Of a stretch of DNA of 34,004 nt, positions 6,815-13,639 are shown piece by piece (the first letter of the stretch is position 1; each line of letters begins with the position of its first letter). Source of the DNA: SIG701 sp045611685 (GTDB taxonomy: Bacteria; Bacillota; Clostridia; Oscillospirales; CAG-272); contig JAZKXO010000132.1 of assembly GCA_045611685.1 (NCBI GenBank), positions 1 to 34,004 of the forward strand, in the 5' to 3' direction. A program made the translations under genes and the position numbers. The notes below the pieces were generated by a model that saw only the letters and a list, made by a program, of their open reading frames with translations, had not been told where the DNA came from and searched no databases.

Positions 6815-7079
6815 GCAACTGAATCTCATCCTCCGTCAGCCCATCAAACCCGGTGGGCTGATTTTCTTTTTGTTCCGGTTCCACAAGACCGTAAAACTTT
6901 TGCATCGGATATTCGAGATAGCTTGCGATTTGCGCGATTGTAAAGGCGTTCGGCGTAGTCCCTCGTTTCCATGCTGTTGGCGATCCAGACGACAGGCCAA
7001 GCGCTCTGACGACCGCCGCCGGGGACGTGTTTTTCTCCTTACACGCCGCAGTAAACGCTTCCCAAAACACATTTTCCAT
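6732..7079 (-). CDS. CI-like XRE-family repressor
   Basis: 115 residues from the ATG at 7079, with GAGGTGCTTAAA upstream. Residues 5-65 form an XRE helix-turn-helix (VVRALGLSSGSPTAWKRG as turn and recognition helix, then TIAQIASYLE). The C-terminal part (LTEDEIQLLTAYRAIAEPKK) is the short tail common in non-cleavable phage repressors; no LexA-like peptidase domain is present, so induction would not be by RecA self-cleavage. It is divergent from the Cro-like gene and probably binds the ATCTCA operators between them to hold lysogeny. Confidence 0.85.
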   Translation of the reverse strand: MENVFWEAFTAACKEKNTSPAAVVRALGLSSGSPTAWKRGTTPNAFTIAQIASYLEYPMQKFYGLVEPEQKENQPTGFDGLTEDEIQLLTAYRAIAEPKKDVYLQIVTQGAEQSP

Positions 7080-7143
7080 TTTAAGCACCTCATTTCTGTG
7101 AGATTTCACCAAAACGAGATGTTCTTTTTGTGCAGTTCGCCAA

Positions 7144-7160
7144 ATCTCAAAATAATGAGA
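7144..7160. promoter_or_regulatory. Repressor operator O1
   Basis: ATCTCA (7144-7149) and TGAGA (7156-7160) form an imperfect inverted repeat of the same half-site as the stronger operator at 7175-7192. Single half-sites also occur at 7099-7104 and 7304-7310. Confidence 0.55.
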
Positions 7161-7168
7161 AATAATAC

Positions 7169-7197
7169 TTGCAAATCTCATTACAATGAGATATAAT
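7169..7197 (+). promoter_or_regulatory. Rightward early promoter (PR-like)
   Basis: TTGCAA (7169-7174), exactly 17 bases, then TATAAT (7192-7197). The operator palindrome fills the spacer, so a bound repressor would exclude polymerase. It drives the Cro-like gene and, with no clear terminator until 33850, probably the whole early unit. Confidence 0.75.
7175..7192. promoter_or_regulatory. Repressor operator O2 within the promoter spacer
   Basis: ATCTCATTACAATGAGAT is a palindrome with 8-bp arms around a central AC, lying between the -35 and -10 hexamers of the rightward promoter. It shares its half-site with O1. Confidence 0.7.
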
Positions 7198-7335
7198 TAT
7201 ACTCGTAAACGGCAAACGGCACGGAGCAACTCATTTTAGTGATGGTCTGGCAACCTCATTGTAGCATAATCCGTGTCGTTTGTCAAATAAAACACATAAG
7301 TAAATCTCATAATTTTTAGAAAGGTGGGATTGCGA

Positions 7336-7518
7336 ATGGGAGAAAAAATCCGGGCGCTCCGGGAAGCGAAAGGCATGACCCAAGCGGAACTTGCGGAAGC
7401 TCTCGGTTTAAGCCAACCGGCTATCGTTCAGTGGGAAACCGGCAAAAACGAACCCACCGCGTTCAATATCAGGCGACTTGCCGATCTGTTCTGTGTTTCT
7501 CCCGGCGACCTGTTCTGA
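7336..7518 (+). CDS. Cro-like XRE-family DNA-binding protein
   Basis: 60 residues, essentially one XRE helix-turn-helix: MTQAELAEALGLSQPAIVQW is the helix-turn-helix core and GKNEPTAFNIRRLADLF the following helices. ATG 7336 is preferred to the in-frame GTG 7324 because AAAGGTGG ends about nine bases upstream of it. As first gene of the rightward unit, divergent from the CI-like repressor with shared operators, it fits the Cro role in the lysis/lysogeny switch. Confidence 0.85.
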   Translation: MGEKIRALREAKGMTQAELAEALGLSQPAIVQWETGKNEPTAFNIRRLADLFCVSPGDLF

Positions 7519-8000
7519 CGCTCGGCTGGTGTGGCAAGTTTCGCAAGGGCGCGTAAAGGCAACGCTCGGATTGGCACGGCTGGCAGGGCAAGCTATTTTA
7601 TGGCAAGGCGGGTAACGGAACTGCCTGGCACGGCTGGCAAGGCGAGTTATGTTGCGGACAAGGCTGGATAGGTAAGGCAAGGCGTTTCATGGTGAGGCGG
7701 CGCACGGAATGGTTTTGTTCGGCTGGAATGGCAAGGTCAGCTACGGGTTGGACAGGCGGGGATAGTCCGGATAGGTTAGTTGTGGCTCCGAGAGGTTAGT
7801 CACGGAGGGCTTCGGCTGGAGTGTAGCGGAATGTTATGGTTCGGTAGCGTTAGTATCGGTATGCTGCGGCTGGCGCGGACTGGACAGGACGATTGCGGTT
7901 GGGTACAGCAGGTAGCGGCAAGGTGCGGTTTGGCTGGCAAGTTAAGGTCCGCACAGGAATGTTATGCTCTGGCAATGAGCGGCTGGCAATCAAAAGTAAA
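7519..8000 (+). repeat. Degenerate GGCTGG-type repeat array 1
   Basis: About 480 bases without a supported gene, made of loosely repeated G-rich words: GGCTGG appears about nine times by eye, with GGCAAGG, GGTTAG and GGAATG between. The plus strand is strongly G-rich and C-poor, unlike neighbouring genes. Period and order are irregular, so it is not a simple tandem repeat. Array 2 at 8784-9065 has the same vocabulary. Frames open here give Gly/Arg/Trp-rich products typical of non-coding sequence. Confidence 0.6.
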
Positions 8001-8003
8001 AAA

Positions 8004-8034
8004 CCGCCCCCGGTGCGGCAACATCGAAAGGCGG
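8004..8034 (+). promoter_or_regulatory. Leader hairpin upstream of the 226-aa gene
   Basis: CCGCC (8004-8008)/GGCGG (8030-8034) encloses CGGTG (8011-8015)/CATCG (8022-8026). No T-run follows, so it is not a simple terminator. It could be an RNA processing, stability or antitermination element between the repeat array and the gene at 8103. Confidence 0.4.
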
Positions 8035-8102
8035 TAAAATCATGGCTCTTTCAGTATAACACGGGAGGGCGCAAAAATCAACAACAAACAGGAGGAAAAA
8101 TC

Positions 8103-8783
8103 ATGGCAACAAAAACCAAGGAAGAAGTTATTTCCATCAAGCCCATTGAGACCGCCATCGTGACGGTCCGGGTCGTGGGTGACAGCCCCCTCGTCATGCA
8201 CAAGTGGGACGAGAAAGCGAAGCTGATGATGCTGGAAGCCCAGCAGGGCAAGGCGAAGGGCAAGAAGAAGCCCGTCAGAAACCCCGTGGCTGACTTCATC
8301 AATTCGATGTACTGGCTGACCGGCGCTCCCACGCTCTCCGACGATATGACCCCGGAGGAATGTGAGGCCGCGTTTTCAGAGGCGATCCACAACGGCGCGA
8401 CCTTCGGTTTCCCCGCCACGGCGTTCAAACAGGGCGCACAGGCGGCGGCGTACCGCCTCGGATGGGTCAAGAACCAAATGGGTCTGCGCGGCTCGTTCTT
8501 CATCAACGCCGACGAAAACGGAATGGTCGAAATCCATTCCGACACGCCCATCATGCGAGAGGACATGGTGCGCGTGGGTATGGGAACGGCTGATCTTCGC
8601 TACCGTGGCGAGTTCCGCAACTGGTACGCAGACCTCCAGATTGTGTACAACCGCAACGGGCAGTACGACCTGGACAGCATCATCAACGCCATCAACGCGG
8701 GCGGCTTCGTCTGCGGCGTGGGCGAGTGGAGACCTGAAAAGGACGGCGACTTCGGCAGATACCACGTTCAGACGATCAACTGA
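8103..8783 (+). CDS. Conserved phage early protein, 226 aa
   Basis: ATG 8103 follows AGGAGG. I recognise the pattern as a widespread uncharacterised phage protein: VVGDSPLVMHKWDEKAK at the N-terminus, a Lys-rich linker (residues 52-60), GFPATAFKQGAQAAAYR in the middle and RYRGEFRNWYADLQIVYN, then GGFVCGVGEWRPEKDGDFGR near the end. No signal peptide or membrane segment. The Gly-rich C-terminal loop after a beta-strand pattern recalls RAMP/Cas7-type RNA-binding folds, but that is a guess. It is flanked on both sides by degenerate repeat arrays. Function unknown. Confidence 0.85.
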   Translation: MATKTKEEVISIKPIETAIVTVRVVGDSPLVMHKWDEKAKLMMLEAQQGKAKGKKKPVRNPVADFINSMYWLTGAPTLSDDMTPEECEAAFSEAIHNGATFGFPATAFKQGAQAAAYRLGWVKNQMGLRGSFFINADENGMVEIHSDTPIMREDMVRVGMGTADLRYRGEFRNWYADLQIVYNRNGQYDLDSIINAINAGGFVCGVGEWRPEKDGDFGRYHVQTIN

Positions 8784-9065
8784 CCCTTCGGCTGGCAAGG
8801 CAGGAGCGGTATGTCGAGCATAGGTTCTGTTCGGTGAGGCGTGGACTGGAATGGCTGGCAAGGTTAGGCGGGACGGGGCCGAGCGTGGACAGGATAGTTG
8901 GGGAATGGCTGGTTTGCCGAGGTTAGTTCAGGCTTGGTAAACCGGGTTATGGATTGCCAAGGCTGGCGTGGAACGACGGGTTTAGTTTTCGCATGGCTTG
9001 TTTAGCCGAGGCAAGGCCGGTTAGGCTGCGTTCGGCGCGTTGGGGCGCGGAACGGCTTGCAAAAC
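8784..9065 (+). repeat. Degenerate GGCTGG-type repeat array 2
   Basis: About 280 bases between two good genes, with the vocabulary of array 1 (GGCTGGCAAGG, GGTTAGG, GGAATGG) and the same G-rich, C-poor strand. No ribosome site-start pair or recognisable product is found until AGGAGG before 9089. Confidence 0.6.
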
Positions 9066-9088
9066 CAAAAATCACGACAGGAGGAACA

Positions 9089-9547
9089 ATGAGCGCATAC
9101 AAATGGAAAACCGGGGCGCACATCACCGTTTCGGCTCAAAAGGCCGGAGAAATGTGCGAAAAGCTGGCGGCAGAAAATCGCCTGACCGCAGACAATCTTC
9201 TCGAAGCAAACAGAGCGCCGGACGCTCCGCTTCACGGTGCGTTTGAGTGGGACGATCAGAAAGCCGCCGAGGAATACCGCAGACAACAGGCACGGCACAT
9301 CATCGCCTGTATCTGCGTCGTCGCCGAGAACAAGACGGAGGAGATTCGGGCCTTTTACAATCTGGAACGCAAGGAGCCGACCTACACTTCGCTGAAGGTC
9401 ATCCTTGAAAGCCAGGACGATATGGACAGGCTTTACCGCACTGCTCTTGCCGAGCTTGCGGCGTTCCAGAAAAAGTACGCGACGGTCAAGCGCCTCGAAC
9501 CTGTGTTCAACGCCATCGACCAGTTCCCGTTGGAGGACAAGGCATGA
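9089..9547 (+). CDS. Phage hypothetical protein, 152 aa
   Basis: ATG 9089 follows AGGAGG at 9079-9084. The protein is largely helical: N-terminal SAQKAGEMCEKLAAENRLTA, a central helix (KAAEEYRRQQARHIIACICV) and a C-terminal helix pair around DDMDRLYRTALAELAAFQKK. No catalytic motif, signal or membrane segment is seen. It overlaps the following DUF6906 gene by four bases (ATGA). It looks like a recurrent partner of the 226-aa protein in phage early regions. Function unknown. Confidence 0.8.
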   Translation: MSAYKWKTGAHITVSAQKAGEMCEKLAAENRLTADNLLEANRAPDAPLHGAFEWDDQKAAEEYRRQQARHIIACICVVAENKTEEIRAFYNLERKEPTYTSLKVILESQDDMDRLYRTALAELAAFQKKYATVKRLEPVFNAIDQFPLEDKA

Positions 9548-9711
9548 AACACGGCAAGAACCCCACCGTCGCCCAAAAGCGACTGCTGAAATCTCTCGAT
9601 CTCGTCCCGGAAAACTGGCTGATCGTCAAGCACACGCCGGACTTTCTCACCGTGGAGCATCGGGTCAGCGGGGATGTCAGGAGCATCAATTTGAAGGAGG
9701 ACAAAGAATGA
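9544..9711 (+). CDS. DUF6906 family small protein
   Basis: 55 residues beginning MKHGKNPTVAQKRLLKSLDL and continuing VPENWLIVKHTPDFLTVEHR. The pattern Lys-Asn-Pro-Thr-x-x-Gln-Lys plus the Asn-Trp-Leu-x-x-Lys-x-Thr-Pro motif is that of DUF6906, a short phage protein family of unknown role. It starts within the ATGA overlap with the upstream gene and itself overlaps the HEAT-repeat gene by four bases, so the three are translationally coupled. Confidence 0.85.
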   Translation: MKHGKNPTVAQKRLLKSLDLVPENWLIVKHTPDFLTVEHRVSGDVRSINLKEDKE

Positions 9712-10331
9712 GCAAAAAGTGGAAAAGCAAAAGACTGATTCCCGTGGAGGTCATCGAGAAGTGGCTGCGGGACAACGACTGGCGTGTGCGTCAAGCCGCC
9801 ATGAACGCCTGTTCGGGCCGCTCCGACATTCCCATTGAGACCATCGAGAAGGGGCTGCGGGACAACGACTGTGATGTGCGTCAAGCCGCCATGAACGCCT
9901 GTTCGGGCCGCTCCGACATTCCCATTGAGACCATCGAGAAGGGGCTGCGGGACAACGACTGTGATGTGCGTCAAGCGGCGATGAAACTTGCGGAAGAACG
10001 CGGCATAACGGACATCCCTCCCTACCGAGCCGTAAATCCGCCCAAAAAGGTCTACAAGAAGTGCGAGGGCGGCGTGATTGTGGTTGCACACATCCCGGAC
10101 GATGCCGAAGTAAGGGGAAAAATTGACGGCAAATGCAGGTCAAACAAAGCCGAAATCCTGGAAGTGATCGGTGACTTCTGCGGGGAGCCTGTCGGAATCT
10201 CCAAGCACGACGGAACAGTGTGGTATTACGCCGGGGATGTGGTGGAGGTTGAGGATTTCGATTACTCCAACAAGGAATGCTCCACGGGCTTCCATTTCTT
10301 CTGCACCCGCGCACAGGCGGAAGCGTACTGA
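9708..10331 (+). CDS. HEAT-repeat protein with DUF5758-like C-terminus
   Basis: 207 residues. Residues 12-101 are three helical repeats of 30 residues around IEKGLRDNDCDVRQAAMNAC, a HEAT-type pattern that forms a curved protein- or nucleic-acid-binding surface. Residues about 115-207 form a different domain with GGVIVVAHIPDDAEVRG, then CSTGFHFFCTRAQAEAY, the ending I associate with DUF5758-like domains of phage pentapeptide-repeat proteins. The repeats are nearly identical in DNA, pointing to recent duplication. Function unknown; an adaptor role is plausible. Confidence 0.8.
   Translation: MSKKWKSKRLIPVEVIEKWLRDNDWRVRQAAMNACSGRSDIPIETIEKGLRDNDCDVRQAAMNACSGRSDIPIETIEKGLRDNDCDVRQAAMKLAEERGITDIPPYRAVNPPKKVYKKCEGGVIVVAHIPDDAEVRGKIDGKCRSNKAEILEVIGDFCGEPVGISKHDGTVWYYAGDVVEVEDFDYSNKECSTGFHFFCTRAQAEAY
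9741..10000 (+). repeat. 90-bp tandem coding repeat (HEAT units)
   Basis: Units begin at 9741, 9831 and 9921, period 90. Units 2 and 3 are identical from their start to about 9976, and units 1 and 2 are identical over their last 50 bases. Such a near-perfect in-frame array can gain or lose whole units by recombination. Confidence 0.8.
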
Positions 10332-10346
10332 TTGGAGAGCAAAGAT

Positions 10347-10427
10347 ATGGACATTGTTCTTTTTTACGGCGTTCGCACGGTGCTTTTGATTATGCTGATC
10401 GCCGCGCTCTGCCCCGGAAAGTGGTGA
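10347..10427 (+). CDS. 26-aa single-span membrane peptide
   Basis: ATG 10347 follows GGAGAG at 10334-10339. The peptide is almost all one hydrophobic helix (VRTVLLIMLIAALCP) ending GKW. It sits between two confident genes in tight array, four bases before the next ATG. Small membrane peptides of this kind recur at 2361 and 12357 in this window. Role unknown. Confidence 0.5.
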   Translation: MDIVLFYGVRTVLLIMLIAALCPGKW

Positions 10428-10431
10428 GCGC

Positions 10432-10722
10432 ATGGACAGACAAACGGTTATTGTTCACCGCATCACGGACGCTGTTTTTCAAGAGGCGCTGGCGCAGCTT
10501 CACGAGGGGCGCATACCGAGCAACTTTTCCGACGTGGTAGCCCACATTCACGGAACCGTCAAGGAGCTTATGGATTACGCAAACGCCGTGACCGAGTGCG
10601 CCCTGCGGTTAAACAACAGCAACGAGGTCTTGCGGGACATTCTCGCAAAAGCGAACGTGCGCTATGAGAATACCCCGGACGGGCCAAGAAAAATCATCAG
10701 GAGGGACGGGGCCAATGACTGA
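10432..10722 (+). CDS. Phage hypothetical protein, 96 aa
   Basis: A mainly helical protein (VFQEALAQLHEGR, VVAHIHGTVKELMDYANAV, then NNSNEVLRDILAKANVRYEN) with a basic tail (GPRKIIRRDG). It overlaps the next gene by eight bases. No domain is recognised. It lies among small early genes with no hint of membrane location. Confidence 0.75.
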   Translation: MDRQTVIVHRITDAVFQEALAQLHEGRIPSNFSDVVAHIHGTVKELMDYANAVTECALRLNNSNEVLRDILAKANVRYENTPDGPRKIIRRDGAND

Positions 10723-11080
10723 AACCAACCTCACGACCACAATCACCAGCTTGGAGTACAAAACGCTCCTCTTTGAGCTGGCAGACGCAAACCGTCTCGC
10801 CGGAGCCGTCGCCGCCGATTGGCTGGCCTCCGCCAGCTTCGGCCTCAACAAACCGAGCGATACCACGCTGGAGGCGCTTCGGGACTTCGACCGCGAACTG
10901 TACTACGAAACGAAGCAGAAAGTCGAAGAAGCGGAAAGCGCCCGGAAGAACGCCGCCGATCCCGGAGAAACCCTACCCGGCTACGGGAACCCGATTCCCG
11001 CCATCATCCCGGACACCTCCCCCGGCTGGCCCTACAAGGGCATCGAAATCACCTGTGAAACGGAAGGAGAAACAACATGA
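10715..11080 (+). CDS. Phage hypothetical protein, 121 aa
   Basis: ATG 10715 is chosen because AGGAGGGA precedes it; an upstream in-frame start has none. The N-terminal half is helical (YKTLLFELADANRLAGAVAA), the middle charged (KQKVEEAESARKNAADPGET) and the C-terminus Pro/Gly-rich (YGNPIPAIIPDTSPGWPY). It overlaps the SLH protein gene by four bases. Not recognised. Confidence 0.7.
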   Translation: MTETNLTTTITSLEYKTLLFELADANRLAGAVAADWLASASFGLNKPSDTTLEALRDFDRELYYETKQKVEEAESARKNAADPGETLPGYGNPIPAIIPDTSPGWPYKGIEITCETEGETT

Positions 11081-12360
11081 AGAAAATCTCAGCGCTTATC
11101 CTTGCGATCTGTATGATCGCCGCCCTGATCGTCCCGGCCTATGCGTCCGGGGCAGAGTACGACACCGGCTCCAAGCAATACCTCGCGGAGACCATCATGG
11201 AAAACGCGCAGTATTCCCGGATCAGCACCGGCTTTTCCGCGTATCATTGGCGCTTCGCCCCGCCGTCCTCTGACGGAATGGGCGTGTGGCTGTCTTTCTA
11301 CTGCGTCACCGGCGAACCGGGAAGCGGAACAGTCTGCGCCATGATTCGCACGGAGGAAGCAATTTACAATCTGTCACTCTACTACGACTTGAGCGACTAT
11401 GCCGAAGTGTGCGTCACGGACAACACGGAGCTTTCCGACGAATACTTCCAGAGCGCGGCATATACGCACGACTTCAGCGCCATGCAGACGAGGGGCGGCG
11501 GCAATTACATTTTCGGTTCCATTGACCCCCGACTCTGGACGGTTCACACAGCTCCGACCATCACGGAGAGCAACATTGATAATGCGGCAGAAAGCGCACT
11601 GTTCTCCGACCTCCGCACTTATACGCCGTACCTTGCAGACACGATCCAGTACGTTGTCAAAGACGGCGGCACGATGCGGGGCCTGGGCTTCTATGAAATC
11701 GTTTGGCTCTGCTGCTGGCACGATTGGGACGACGGTACGATCATCCGGGAACCGACTGCGACCAGAACCGGACTGATGGAATACGAATGCCAACGGTGCG
11801 GGAACAAGCGCCTTGTCATGATTCCGAAGCTCCAATTCTCCGACGTTCCCGAAAACGCATGGTACGCCGAAGCGGTTGATTGGGCGGTTGAAAACGAGCT
11901 GACTGCCGGAACCAGCGCCACGGATTTCTCCCCCAATGCGGAATGCACGAGAGCGGAGATTGTTCAGATGCTCTGGCGAAGCGCCGGAAGCCCGGAAGCT
12001 GATGAAAGCCCGTTTACAGACGTGCCGGAAAGCGCGTGGTACGCGAAAGCGGCGGCGTGGGCCTACGAAAACGGCGTAACAACAGGCGTGTCGGAAACGC
12101 ATTTCGGCCCGAATCTCCATTGTACCCGCGCCCAAATCGTGACGATGCTCTGGCGGCTCAACGGTTCCCCGGAAAGCGAGATTCAGACCCGTTTTTCCGA
12201 TGTAGGCGGCAGAGAATGGTACGCAGAGGCCGTCAGGTGGGCGGCAGAGAGGGGAATCACGGCGGGTAAACGGGACAACAACAGCTTCGCCGCAAACGAC
12301 ACCTGTACCCGCGCAGAGGCCGTCACGTTCCTGTGGAGAGCGGACGGAGGCGAAGAATGA
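11077..12360 (+). CDS. Secreted S-layer-homology (SLH) domain protein
   Basis: 427 residues. Residues 1-23 are a Sec signal peptide (Lys-Lys, hydrophobic core LILAICMIAALIV, likely cleavage after AYA). Residues 24-250 form an unrecognised extracellular domain that contains a CCW pair and a CxxC (CQRC, 238-241). Three SLH repeats follow at about 254-303, 313-362 and 373-422, each with an (F)SDV...WYAEAV..A...G.T.G start and a CTRAE..(M/F)LWR end. SLH domains bind pyruvylated secondary wall polymers, anchoring proteins to the Gram-positive wall. It lies inside the early unit with four-base overlaps on both sides, so it is phage-transcribed and not a stray host gene. Confidence 0.9.
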   Translation: MKKISALILAICMIAALIVPAYASGAEYDTGSKQYLAETIMENAQYSRISTGFSAYHWRFAPPSSDGMGVWLSFYCVTGEPGSGTVCAMIRTEEAIYNLSLYYDLSDYAEVCVTDNTELSDEYFQSAAYTHDFSAMQTRGGGNYIFGSIDPRLWTVHTAPTITESNIDNAAESALFSDLRTYTPYLADTIQYVVKDGGTMRGLGFYEIVWLCCWHDWDDGTIIREPTATRTGLMEYECQRCGNKRLVMIPKLQFSDVPENAWYAEAVDWAVENELTAGTSATDFSPNAECTRAEIVQMLWRSAGSPEADESPFTDVPESAWYAKAAAWAYENGVTTGVSETHFGPNLHCTRAQIVTMLWRLNGSPESEIQTRFSDVGGREWYAEAVRWAAERGITAGKRDNNSFAANDTCTRAEAVTFLWRADGGEE

Positions 12361-12461
12361 AAAAGATTTTTGACTGGCTGAGAGATCGGCTCGATGAACT
12401 TGTCTGTTGGACGCTGCTTTTCTTGCTGTCTCTTGCCGGTGACGACGAATGGGAGGAATAA
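12357..12461 (+). CDS. 34-aa membrane peptide after the SLH gene
   Basis: It starts in the ATGA overlap with the SLH gene. A charged amphipathic N-terminus (KKIFDWLRDRLDE) is followed by a hydrophobic helix (LVCWTLLFLLSLAG) and an acidic tail (DDEWEE). A single membrane span is predicted. Coupling to the SLH gene suggests a shared role at the cell surface, but this is inference. Confidence 0.55.
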   Translation: MKKIFDWLRDRLDELVCWTLLFLLSLAGDDEWEE

Positions 12462-12464
12462 AGC

Positions 12465-12641
12465 ATGAGAAAGTACAAGAGAGCGATATACAGGGCCTAC
12501 GCCGAGCGCAAGGGGCTGAAAGCCAGCGAGTTCGTCTACAACACCTGGGATCGGCTGCAAATCAAAAAGCGCGGACTGTCCATGCGGCGGGCCAATCAGC
12601 GCCACGGGACAAAACCCCGGTACAAATGGAGGGCGGCATAA
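12465..12641 (+). CDS. Small basic protein, 58 aa
   Basis: ATG 12465 follows GGGAGGAATAA, and the stop overlaps the next start by one base. It is highly basic (MRKYKRAIYRAYAERKGLKA, then a tail with RHGTKPRYKWRAA), suggesting nucleic-acid binding. It resembles small phage proteins of similar size, but I cannot name a family. Confidence 0.6.
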   Translation: MRKYKRAIYRAYAERKGLKASEFVYNTWDRLQIKKRGLSMRRANQRHGTKPRYKWRAA

Positions 12642-12958
12642 TGGAGACCACAGCGCTGATCTGTACCAAGTGCCGCCACGCCGACGTTGGCGCAGACAAT
12701 CTCCCGTGCCGCAACTGCACACGCATCAACAGCCCGGAGGACTATTTTGAACCCGCAGACGGCGAAAGCTGGCCCACGAACGGCGACGAGATCCGGGGCA
12801 AAAGCGACAACGGCCTCGCCCGGTTTCTCCGGGACAAACTGAAAATCACTTGCGGAAACTGCCCCGCCGAAGCCTTTTGCATCATTCATTATCCGAAATG
12901 CAACAAGGAGTGCCTGGAGACAATCACCGAATGGCTCAAACAGGAGGCGGTGAAATGA
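12641..12958 (+). CDS. Cys-rich zinc-ribbon-like protein, 105 aa
   Basis: The N-terminus has CTKC and CRNC (residues 8-11, 23-26), a likely zinc ribbon. The C-terminal half has CGNCPAEAFC and a C...C pair in HYPKCNKEC, a second metal site. The C-terminus (LETITEWLKQE) is typical of phage Cys-rich proteins of the 'EALREWLE' kind. It overlaps the next gene by four bases. Role unknown. Confidence 0.75.
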   Translation: METTALICTKCRHADVGADNLPCRNCTRINSPEDYFEPADGESWPTNGDEIRGKSDNGLARFLRDKLKITCGNCPAEAFCIIHYPKCNKECLETITEWLKQEAVK

Positions 12959-13281
12959 CAAACGGAGACAAAATCCGCCGCATGACCGACGAGGAGCTTG
13001 TGGAGATCATTTTGGGCGAGACCGGCGTTTCGACATCGCCGCCCGGACGCGATTGCATCGGCGGGTGCAAATGGGATAGCTGCAAGGATTGCTGGATCGA
13101 CTATCTCAAGGAGGATGCCAAAGACGAAAAAGCCGGTGTTCAACCGTGCTGTGTCTACTGCGTCCATCTGCAAGAAGAGGTCATCGACGAGTTCCCCGTT
13201 GGCAAGTGTCCTTTCAGCGGCACAATCGTCCAACCGTGGGCGACCCGCTGCGACCAATACGCAAGGAGGGCAACGGAATGA
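12955..13281 (+). CDS. Cys-rich phage protein, 108 aa
   Basis: An N-terminal helix (KIRRMTDEELVEIIL) is followed by cysteine clusters CIGGCKWDSCKDCWIDYL and CCVYCVHLQ and a last C at RCDQYA. The 'MTDEELAEFL ... C ... WL' layout is a very common small phage protein pattern in Firmicutes. Presumably zinc-binding; function unknown. It overlaps the following gene by four bases. Confidence 0.75.
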   Translation: MTNGDKIRRMTDEELVEIILGETGVSTSPPGRDCIGGCKWDSCKDCWIDYLKEDAKDEKAGVQPCCVYCVHLQEEVIDEFPVGKCPFSGTIVQPWATRCDQYARRATE

Positions 13282-13559
13282 ACGTACCGACTGACGTAAA
13301 AATCGACGCCGCCGTAACCCTGTACTACACCAAGACGGAGCTGACGACCAGCGACATCTGCGCCATCTTCGACTGTTCCCCAACTACCGCAAGGAAACTG
13401 AAAAAGGCGGCGCGGGAGGCCCAGGTCAGCGAGGGAACCCCCTTCTACAACGGCAGGGCGGTGAACACGGAAACCGCTTTCCGGGTGTGGGGGCTGGACA
13501 TTAAGCGGCTGGAACGGGCGCAGAAGCACCCGAAGATCAGAACGGGGGCGGAGGGATGA
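13278..13559 (+). CDS. Small helix-turn-helix protein, 93 aa
   Basis: Residues about 20-48 (TELTTSDICAIFDCSPTTAR) match a helix-turn-helix followed by a basic helix (KLKKAAREAQ). The C-terminal part (FRVWGLDIKRLERAQK) is also helical. Likely DNA-binding. It overlaps the remnant ORF at 13556 by four bases. Confidence 0.75.
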   Translation: MNVPTDVKIDAAVTLYYTKTELTTSDICAIFDCSPTTARKLKKAAREAQVSEGTPFYNGRAVNTETAFRVWGLDIKRLERAQKHPKIRTGAEG

Positions 13560-13639
13560 AGCACAAACGCAACCCCGCGCAAACCTCCTTCACGGAGGAA
13601 ATCATCGTCGATTGCTTTGCGGGGAGGTCGCTGAAATGA
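13556..13639 (+). pseudogene. N-terminal remnant of a DNA methyltransferase
   Basis: A 27-codon frame whose end, TEEIIVDCFAG, is the motif I opening of phage C5 methyltransferases, in which further glycines and the rest of the enzyme should follow. Here the frame runs into RSLK and stops at 13639, overlapping the start of a complete, different methyltransferase. Known family knowledge gives the motif; that it is a recombination scar is inference. It could still be translated as a leader. Confidence 0.5.

Noticed and set aside
7519..8040. A gene in the G-rich repeat array
   Set aside because: Frames open here have no ribosome site and Gly/Trp/Arg-rich products that follow from the repeat words.
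9741..10000. CRISPR array
   Set aside because: The repeat is 90 bp, in frame and without spacers; it encodes HEAT units.
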